From positions 1-43,908 of the forward strand of contig CAIWCL010000178.1 of assembly GCA_903911205.1 (NCBI GenBank): DNA of 43,908 nucleotides. Direction: 5' to 3'. The notes below the pieces were generated by a model. It was not told where the DNA came from and searched no databases. It was given only the letters and a program-made list of their open reading frames with translations. This document shows, in pieces, positions 37,275 through 43,908 of this stretch. Made by a program: the position numbers and the translations under genes. Numbering within the stretch: position 1 is the first letter of the stretch; the number at the start of each line of letters is the position of its first letter. The stretch is from an uncultured bacterium (GTDB taxonomy: Bacteria; Planctomycetota; Phycisphaerae; Phycisphaerales; SM1A02).

Positions 37275-38402
37275 TCACGTCTTGAGTGCACCTACCCGCC
37301 AAGCCGCGATTGGCAGGAGAGCCGCCACCGGCAGAAAAACGCCGACGGCGGGTGGAATTCCCGGAAGCGCCACGGCCATCACAAGCAAACTTCCAAGGAG
37401 CCCCGGTACCGCGGTCGCTGCACAGAAGACGCTTGGCTTCAACATCTTCTGCGGCTCACGAACCAGGAAGAACGGGAGTGCGATGATGAGCATCATCAGA
37501 TTGACGAGCGCACCGGCGAAACGTTGACCGACGAGTCGCGTTGCGGCTTCCGGTTCGATGCCGCCTTCGCGAGCAAGCGCCCTGATTTGTGGTGTCGACA
37601 AGAGCTGCGCAAAGCCGCGGAATCGCCTTGCAAGGATGGCTTTCGGACTGACATCGGTCTCCACGAAATCGATGGCATCGCGGCGATCGATACGTACCTC
37701 TCGGCCGTCGCCAGAACCAGGCGCACTCCGACCAGCCGCCACGCCATCGACGAGATCCCATCCACCTCGCTCCGAGTTCCATGTCGCCTCGCGCGCTTCG
37801 ACACGCCGCGTCGCCGCACCTTTCTCGTCGCGTTCAAGCACGAGCAAGCCATACGCGCGCTCATCACGCGGATCGAACGCCTGCGCGAGTACGAGTTTCC
37901 CAGTGCCATCCTGGACAACGTTCACTGCGAATCGATCAGCCGAGGGCCGCAGGATTGCCGACTTCTCGCGCACGAGAAGTGGCGCAAGACGCGGCAGCAG
38001 GACTTCACCGTTGATGAGCTGCACCAGATTCAAGACAACAGCGACAACGAGCATCGCAAGTCCAACGCGCCAAAGGCTGATACCAGCTGCGAGCATCGCA
38101 ACGAGTTCGCGCGCCCGTACCATTTGCGCGAGCGTAAACCCTGCAGCAGCGACACAGGAAAGCCCGAGCAGGAACGCGTAGAACTGGAACACGCGTGGCA
38201 GATTGAAGTCGAGGATTGCAACGGGCATCGCGGTCCACATCGACGCGTAGTCCCCTGCGTCAACCGCGCGCTGGCACGCTTTGACGTACGCGTCGAGTTC
38301 GATGATGGTGTCGATCGAGATCGCGAAAAGCGTCATCACCACGAAGATCAGAACGAAGTTCGTGAAGAAGCGGAAGGCAATCCAACGGTCGAGGAGTGGC
38401 AT
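37275..38402 (-). CDS. lptG: LptF/LptG-family permease, probable LptG
   Basis: MPLLDRWIAFRFFTNFVLIFVVMTLFAISIDTI; ARELVAMLAAGISLWRVGLAML; ALVNLMMLIIALPFFLV. Confidence 0.8.
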   Translation of the reverse strand: MPLLDRWIAFRFFTNFVLIFVVMTLFAISIDTIIELDAYVKACQRAVDAGDYASMWTAMPVAILDFNLPRVFQFYAFLLGLSCVAAAGFTLAQMVRARELVAMLAAGISLWRVGLAMLVVAVVLNLVQLINGEVLLPRLAPLLVREKSAILRPSADRFAVNVVQDGTGKLVLAQAFDPRDERAYGLLVLERDEKGAATRRVEAREATWNSERGGWDLVDGVAAGRSAPGSGDGREVRIDRRDAIDFVETDVSPKAILARRFRGFAQLLSTPQIRALAREGGIEPEAATRLVGQRFAGALVNLMMLIIALPFFLVREPQKMLKPSVFCAATAVPGLLGSLLVMAVALPGIPPAVGVFLPVAALLPIAAWRVGALKT

Positions 38403-40072
38403 CAGTTCTTCGCAACCCTTCGAAGGCTGTCGGCGATCACGGCGAGAATCACGAGATTTCCGCTCGATGCAACAAACACGCCTGTGATGCTCGTGCCGTC
38501 CTTGAGCATCTGCTCACCACCGGAGATCAGCAAGATGTCGGCAATCGAGGGGATGAATGCGATCAAGTAAATCTGGAGCGGATTGCCGCCACGGAGGCGG
38601 ATCGCGAGTACCGCGCCCAAAAGGAGCATCAACGGCGCAGAAAGTGATTGATTGATGCGCTGCACGATGCGCGCAACGATGTCCGCGCGGACGCGATCGA
38701 TTTCGTGCTCGATACGTGCACCAGCGGCCCGCGCAGCGATCGCCGCCTGCGCCGCTGGTCCCTCTTGCAATTCTGGAGCTGCCTTCGCTTCCGTGACCAA
38801 CGCCTCAAGCGAAACGTCGGCCCGATCGGGCGCAGCGCAATTTTCAGCCGCAAGCCCGACAATGCGCGGTGGCCAACGACCGCTTCCAAGTCCGCGGAGA
38901 TCGGCGACGGTATCCGCACGTGCGAGAAGTTCAAAGCGCATCCCCGCGCCCTTGGGACGGGGCTCGGCGTTCAATGTCGCTTGCGTCACCGCGGCACGCT
39001 TCGTGACCACACCACGCTCGATCTCAACGAGTTCAATGTCGCCTTTGGTCCGCGGCACAAGCGTCGAACCCATCAACTGCGCGTTCTTCACCTCGTAGAT
39101 ACGGACACCGCCCGCGTCTGCGAACCGCGCGGTGCCCGTGTCTGACAACGCCTTCGTCACGCATGACCATGCGTCGACGGCGGTCAGCGAACCGACCGCA
39201 TCACGCCGCGCTTCTGCAACGCGGTGATACGCGCCCACATCGTTCCACACACCAAGCAGCCCCGCTGTATCGAGATCCTTTGGCTCAAGTTGAATGCCCT
39301 TGCCAAGATCGATCGCTTCGGGCTCCGCTTGCGGCACATAGACGAGCGCATCTTCACCGTCGCGGAACGCTGTCGCGTTTCGGAAGAGCAGTTTGAGAAA
39401 GGCGCTCTCATCAGTGCGATACACGTCGACCGTCGCAAATTCCGCAGTGAATTCTGTCTGGGTTCGCCCGTCTGGTCCGGTTTCAATCGCCGCAACGCCC
39501 GCGAGCGCAAGTCGCGTTGTCGGGCGCGTCGCTGCACTCGCGCCATTTTCCTCAATCTTCTCGCCAAGTTCCGTCCCAGGAATCACGAGCACTTCGTCCG
39601 CGTACAACTGCGTGTTCCCGACGCGAAATGCCTCGCCGCGCTCAACCGAACTCACAAAGAGTCGCGTGACATCGCGGGTGATCAGGCGGCGCATCGAAGT
39701 CCAAAAACGTGGAACTCCCGCGTCGACCAAGAGCGCCATGCCGAGAAAGAGCACGAGACCGAGCGCCGCCGCGGGCATCAGAATCCGTCGATACGAAAGA
39801 CCCGCCGCGGACATCGCGACGATTTCGTTGTCGGCCGCAAGTCGTGCGTACACGATCGTGCCTGCAAAGGCGCCGGCGAAAGGCAACGCGTACTGCAGCA
39901 TGGGTACCGACGCGAGCGTGACAAACTGCAGCACTTCCTCGGCGCCGAGGAGGTTCTGCATGATCGGTCGGATCGCCGCCCCGAATGCGATCACTGCGAC
40001 GAGAACACTCGCCGTCAGGATCTGGACACGGAGGAGTTCCGCGATGATGTGTCGGAGAAGGATGCGCGGCAT
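38402..40072 (-). CDS. lptF: LptF/LptG-family permease, probable LptF
   Basis: MPRILLRHIIAELLRVQIL; NEIVAMSAAGLSYRRILMPA; LMLLLGAVLAIRLRGGN. Confidence 0.78.
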   Translation of the reverse strand: MPRILLRHIIAELLRVQILTASVLVAVIAFGAAIRPIMQNLLGAEEVLQFVTLASVPMLQYALPFAGAFAGTIVYARLAADNEIVAMSAAGLSYRRILMPAAALGLVLFLGMALLVDAGVPRFWTSMRRLITRDVTRLFVSSVERGEAFRVGNTQLYADEVLVIPGTELGEKIEENGASAATRPTTRLALAGVAAIETGPDGRTQTEFTAEFATVDVYRTDESAFLKLLFRNATAFRDGEDALVYVPQAEPEAIDLGKGIQLEPKDLDTAGLLGVWNDVGAYHRVAEARRDAVGSLTAVDAWSCVTKALSDTGTARFADAGGVRIYEVKNAQLMGSTLVPRTKGDIELVEIERGVVTKRAAVTQATLNAEPRPKGAGMRFELLARADTVADLRGLGSGRWPPRIVGLAAENCAAPDRADVSLEALVTEAKAAPELQEGPAAQAAIAARAAGARIEHEIDRVRADIVARIVQRINQSLSAPLMLLLGAVLAIRLRGGNPLQIYLIAFIPSIADILLISGGEQMLKDGTSITGVFVASSGNLVILAVIADSLRRVAKN

Positions 40073-40210
40073 TCCGGGCTCGACATCCTCCCCCTTCTGG
40101 GCAGTTCTCGCAACCACCATGTTGGCTGCGGCAAACGCACAGGCCGCACAGGTGGAACGGCGCTTACCCCGAATTTCGACGGGCAATGCGGAAGACGCAC
40201 CTGACCTCAA

Positions 40211-40266
40211 CGAATTGCCGACGACGAATTGCCGACGACGAATTGCCGACGACGAATTTGCCGAAG
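40211..40266. repeat. 14-bp tandem repeat CGAATTGCCGACGA, four copies
   Basis: Starts at 40211, 40225, 40239, 40253; spacer between divergent lptF and pseudopilin operon. Confidence 0.95.
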
Positions 40267-40307
40267 CGAGGACCCCGCGCAGTTTCGTGGGAATCGTGCC
40301 ATCCGCC

Positions 40308-40937
40308 ATGACGAATCTGAGCACCGATGCACCGGAGAAGCCCTGCGACGCTGCGCGCTGCGCGACCTGCGGCGATGTCCGTGACTTCGTCGAAACCAGT
40401 TGTGGTCAACGTCCTCGTCCGCGCCTTCGTGCGCGCATTCGTGCCCGCCTTCGTGCCCGCCTTTGTGGTCGCATTTGTGGTCGCATTCGTGGTCGCATTC
40501 ATGGTCGCATTCGTACGCCCCGCGGCATCACGCTCGTCGAGGTGCTCGTCGCCGCCGCGATCTTGTCGGTCGCCGCACTGGCTGCCCTCGAACTCCTTGC
40601 GACGAGCGACGCCGCTGCCCTTGCCGCACGCCGCGAGGCGATGGCTTCGGTCGAGGCAGAGCGCGCGCTTGCCGAGGCCGCCGAAGCCGTTCGTGACGGT
40701 CGCGAACCGTCCACACGGCGCGTCATCGATCATGATGCAGGGGGCGAAACACTCGCAGGCTGTGCGGTTGAGGTCCGGTCGATTCGCGAGCACCGCGCGA
40801 TCCACTCGTTTGGCGCGAATCCCACGCAAGTCCCGATTACTCGACTCACCGCGGAAGTGACCTCACCCGACGGTGAAACTCTCGCGATGCTCGAGCGCGT
40901 GGCCCCACGCGACATCCGAACGGGAGACTCCCCGTGA
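40308..40937 (+). CDS. Type II secretion/type IV pilus-like pseudopilin (GspI-like) with very long leader
   Basis: Prepilin motif TPRG|ITLVEVLVAAAILSVAALAALELL; start from nearest in-frame ATG. Confidence 0.72.
   Translation: MTNLSTDAPEKPCDAARCATCGDVRDFVETSCGQRPRPRLRARIRARLRARLCGRICGRIRGRIHGRIRTPRGITLVEVLVAAAILSVAALAALELLATSDAAALAARREAMASVEAERALAEAAEAVRDGREPSTRRVIDHDAGGETLAGCAVEVRSIREHRAIHSFGANPTQVPITRLTAEVTSPDGETLAMLERVAPRDIRTGDSP
40413..40519. repeat. 12-bp tandem repeat, about 9 units, in the prepilin leader
   Basis: RLRARIRARLRARLCGRICGRIRGRIHGRIRT. Confidence 0.93.
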
Positions 40938-41575
40938 CTCGTCGCCGTGGCTTCACACCCTTCCGTGGCTTCACACCCTTCCGTGGCTTCACACTCATCG
41001 AAGTCACCATCGCCGCTGGCCTTCTCGCCATCGTCGGACTCGCGGTTGTTGCCTTTTTGTCCGCATTTGCTCGAGGAGCGCAGACACGAGCGCGCGTTTC
41101 CGATCCAGCCATCGAAGGCGCACTGCTCGTCGAGCGTCTCCGCGCGCTTCATCCTTCGATGCGCGCCACGCTTGGAAGCGACGAACATCTGGCCGCACTT
41201 TGGCTTTCCGATCGCGTGCCGAGCCGCACCGTACATCTCAGCGAACTTGGCTGGCTGCGATTCGATGCAACGTCGGGCGATGTCTTGCTTGATCGCATCG
41301 AAACAGAACGCTTCCTCGATGATCGCACGCTGGAGAGTGAATTGTCGTCGAGTGACGACTTTCTCGCGCTCCATGACGAGGTCGTCCGTGAAGGCCTTCT
41401 CGCCACCACGATTCTCGCGGAAGGCCTCGATGATGTGCGCTTCGTACCACCGCCGCGCGAGTCACGTGGTGAAACAAGCCACTCGCTCAGAAATCTCACG
41501 ATCGAACTCGAGGCCGAGCGCGCCGTTGCGCGACTCGTCGTTTCTCCGACGAATCCCGAGGAGCCCATGCGATGA
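40934..41575 (+). CDS. Prepilin-type N-terminal cleavage protein (GspJ-like)
   Basis: RGFTPFRGFTPFRG|FTLIEVTIAAGLLAIVGLAVVAFL; GTG overlaps previous TGA. Confidence 0.78.
   Translation: MTRRRGFTPFRGFTPFRGFTLIEVTIAAGLLAIVGLAVVAFLSAFARGAQTRARVSDPAIEGALLVERLRALHPSMRATLGSDEHLAALWLSDRVPSRTVHLSELGWLRFDATSGDVLLDRIETERFLDDRTLESELSSSDDFLALHDEVVREGLLATTILAEGLDDVRFVPPPRESRGETSHSLRNLTIELEAERAVARLVVSPTNPEEPMR
40946..40999. repeat. 18-bp tandem repeat CGTGGCTTCACACCCTTC across the prepilin cleavage motif
   Basis: Units at 40946, 40964, 40982; peptide RGFTPF RGFTPF RGFTLI. Confidence 0.97.
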
Positions 41576-43335
41576 GTGCGTCGAACACCGTCAAACCGAC
41601 GCACGTGCGATCGTGCTACTTGCGCACAGACCCGCGAGCAGCGCGTGGTTCGGCGGTGCTCATGGCGCTCGTCGCCGTGGGCGTTGCAACGTTGCTTGGG
41701 CTCTCGCTCGCTGCAACACGCGATGCGAATGTCGCCGCGAGCCACAATCTCGCGCATGCGGCGTCCGCCCGAGCCGCAGCCGCGGGCGCGATGGACGTCG
41801 CGATGTCACTCCTCGCTGATGCGGAAAGCAGCGATCCAATCGCACTCGCCGAAGCAGACGGCGTTCTCTTTGAGCAGCTCGCGATTGGCGCGGCAACCGC
41901 CAAGGCCCGCGTCGTTGACCTCTCCACTGGCCTCGCCGCGGGGCCTGATTCCGACGCGGTCGAACTCGTCGTCGAGGGTGTCTCCGGCGGCATTTCGCAG
42001 ATCGCTCGTGCCGTTGGGCGCATGCCGCGACCAAACGCCGCGCCCGAAGCGGATCTCGATTGCTCTGAGTTTGCGTTGCTCGCCATCGGTCGCCTGTCCA
42101 TCGAGGGTGATGCGCTGCTCGCACTTTGGCCGAATGCGCCGCTCTCGGTGCTCGCCGAGCCTGTCGCCTATGGCGTCGCCGATGGATCACGCGGACGAAT
42201 CGCTTGTTCGCCCAATGCGAGCCTGCACGGCACGGTCGCGCTCCGCGTCGGCAGTTTCGCCGCGGACGACGAAACACGCGATGAACACCTCGCGGAGAAG
42301 ACACTCTTCATCCCCGAGGCAATTCACGTACCGATGACTGCCCTGCCGCGAGAGCGCACATTCGAAACAGATGCAGAGGGCGACGCGCGCGCAGGCGCCA
42401 CACTTGATGGCTACGTTGCGTTTGACATGTCGCCCCAAGGAGACATGCGAGTTCCGGCACGCGCAGCGGCAACGTTGCGTGGCGTGCGCGAGTTCGATGT
42501 GGGCGGAGATCTTCGCATCGAGCGTGGTGCAAGCGTTCGCGTTGAAGGCGAGACTGCGTTCGTCGTGCGCGGTGATCTGATCATCGAACCTTCGAATGTC
42601 GAGGTTGCGGCCGGCGCAACGCTCTCGATTCTCGTCCTTGGCAATGTCACGATTGAGAGCGCATACCTCGGCGGCGAGCGCTCAAACCCTGAAGAATTGC
42701 GCGACGGAACTGGGCGCGCGGCGTATGACGGAGGCGCGTCCCGCGTCTCGATCCTCGTCGAAGGCAATGGAGACGTTGCCATCAGTGAAGGCAGTGTCGT
42801 CAAGGGAGAGATCTACGCACCGCGCGCGGATGTCGCGCTCGCGTCGCGCAGCGCGATCTACGGCCGCGTGCTCGGTGCGGATGTCGAACTGCGGACAGGA
42901 ACCGCCATCTTCTACGACCCAGCGCTCGATAGTCGTCGGGGCTGGAGTGCTCGTTCGAGTGGAATCTGGACGGATGCTGGAACGGCGCAACCCGCGATAC
43001 GCGAAGTCGAACGGCTCTCACTCGACGATCTCACCCGTTTCGCCGCGGCGACGGGCGTGTCCCCTGCTGTTTCACCGACGTTCGTCCCGGTATCGATGGA
43101 CTCACACGTCGTGGACGCGGAGGCGGTCGAGGCGCGAAACGGGTCGGGAACGAATGCACGAGAGGGCCGCGTGCGCTCCTTCGCCCGCGGAATTGTGCGT
43201 GCGATTCAGACGCAAATTCAGAACAGCCGCGGGGTGTGGTCACGCGACTCTGAATCGCGCGAGATGCAGCGCGAAGAATTTGAAAACGCATTCACATCAC
43301 TCGGTTTCGACGTTCCGCGAGGGATCGACGAATGA
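41572..43335 (+). CDS. PilX/GspK-like pilus assembly protein with beta-helical (polymer-forming-like) C-terminal region
   Basis: N-terminal RGSAVLMALVAVGVATLLGLSLAATRDANVAASHN; repetitive GDLRIERGASVRVEGETAFVVRGDLIIEPSNVEV; ATGA overlap upstream. Confidence 0.6.
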   Translation: MSASNTVKPTHVRSCYLRTDPRAARGSAVLMALVAVGVATLLGLSLAATRDANVAASHNLAHAASARAAAAGAMDVAMSLLADAESSDPIALAEADGVLFEQLAIGAATAKARVVDLSTGLAAGPDSDAVELVVEGVSGGISQIARAVGRMPRPNAAPEADLDCSEFALLAIGRLSIEGDALLALWPNAPLSVLAEPVAYGVADGSRGRIACSPNASLHGTVALRVGSFAADDETRDEHLAEKTLFIPEAIHVPMTALPRERTFETDAEGDARAGATLDGYVAFDMSPQGDMRVPARAAATLRGVREFDVGGDLRIERGASVRVEGETAFVVRGDLIIEPSNVEVAAGATLSILVLGNVTIESAYLGGERSNPEELRDGTGRAAYDGGASRVSILVEGNGDVAISEGSVVKGEIYAPRADVALASRSAIYGRVLGADVELRTGTAIFYDPALDSRRGWSARSSGIWTDAGTAQPAIREVERLSLDDLTRFAAATGVSPAVSPTFVPVSMDSHVVDAEAVEARNGSGTNAREGRVRSFARGIVRAIQTQIQNSRGVWSRDSESREMQREEFENAFTSLGFDVPRGIDE

Positions 43336-43400
43336 GAAAGCACGCGAGATGCGTTCTTCTTGAGAATGCGGTAGCAGACCTTGAGCATGGAGGAGGACGG

Positions 43401-43908
43401 ATGAAGTTTGGAACCCAGTCCCAACCACACACGCGCGGCTTTACCTTTGTGGAAGTGCTCGTCGTCGTGGGCATCCTCGGACTTTTCGCATCACTCGTGA
43501 TTCCACGACTCGCGAGCGCGAAACTTCCCGTTGCCACGCCCGTCGAAAACACGCTCGAAGCGGATTTGCGCCTCGCCCGTACTGAGGCGATTGCGCGCGC
43601 TCGGACGATTGCGTTTGTCATCGCGGAAGACGGCGCAGCTTGGTGGATTGCCGAAGCGACCAATCCAACGGAACCGATCGAGCGGACGCGACGCGAATTC
43701 GGCCGTGGTGCGCTGACTGAACTGGACGGCGTGACGATCGCTGTCGAGAGCAGCGACCATGGAAGTGTCTCCAAGCTTCAAAGCGTGCATGTCATCGCAA
43801 CGTTTGATGCGCTCGGCACGCGCGACACGGGCGTGGTGGAACTTCTCGCACGCGACGCGCGCGGCTCACACATCGCGCGATGGACGCTGCCCGCGGGCCG
43901 AACCCGCC
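43401..43908 (+). CDS. GspH/FimT-like pseudopilin, truncated by window end (in-frame ATG also at 43332)
   Basis: My translation: MKFGTQSQPHTRG|FTFVEVLVVVGILGLFASLVIPRLASAKLP...; GGAGGAGG upstream; open to the end. Confidence 0.8.
   Translation, partial: MKFGTQSQPHTRGFTFVEVLVVVGILGLFASLVIPRLASAKLPVATPVENTLEADLRLARTEAIARARTIAFVIAEDGAAWWIAEATNPTEPIERTRREFGRGALTELDGVTIAVESSDHGSVSKLQSVHVIATFDALGTRDTGVVELLARDARGSHIARWTLPAGRTR

Noticed and set aside
39393-40307. Long N-terminal extension of the GspI-like ORF
   Set aside because: Antisense to lptF; the nearest sensible in-frame ATG is 40308.

Overview
The window is GC-rich DNA that looks like a planctomycete, probably a Phycisphaerae relative. That is inferred from gene content only: a GDVDGNGQVDAADLAALLGDWG dockerin-like tail, PAPGAVALLGLAGLVGRRRR sorting tails, and an H-X10-DG protein. 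The left part holds housekeeping and mixed genes: a PDZ-less HtrA-like protease, a VCBS/FG-GAP protein, citrate synthase, rhomboid-TPR, trpF, an RdgC-like gene, hpnH, an ECF sigma factor with a membrane partner, rpmI/rplT, a solitary N6-adenine methyltransferase and an MCP. The centre is a minus-strand late flagellar cluster (flgI, rod-binding protein, flgN, flgK, flgL, fliW, csrA, two flagellins). It is interrupted between flgK and flgL by two exported-protein genes. The right part holds a glycosyltransferase-like membrane protein, a zinc-ribbon protein, a parvulin-like lipoprotein, lptG/lptF and an overlapping pseudopilin operon that runs off the window. Non-standard signals: (1) many unrelated short tandem arrays (9-22 bp units) in spacers and gene 5' ends, several expanding secretion or prepilin leaders in frame; (2) two 13-bp arrays bracketing the two-gene cassette inside the flagellar cluster; (3) two six-copy 11-bp arrays on a TGGCA core, one of which resembles the sigma-54 -24/-12 layout; (4) a 23-codon mini-ORF joined by ATGA overlaps between the sigma factor and its membrane partner; (5) hairpins ahead of both flagellin genes next to fliW/csrA. 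All family calls are from reading the translations; no searches were run.
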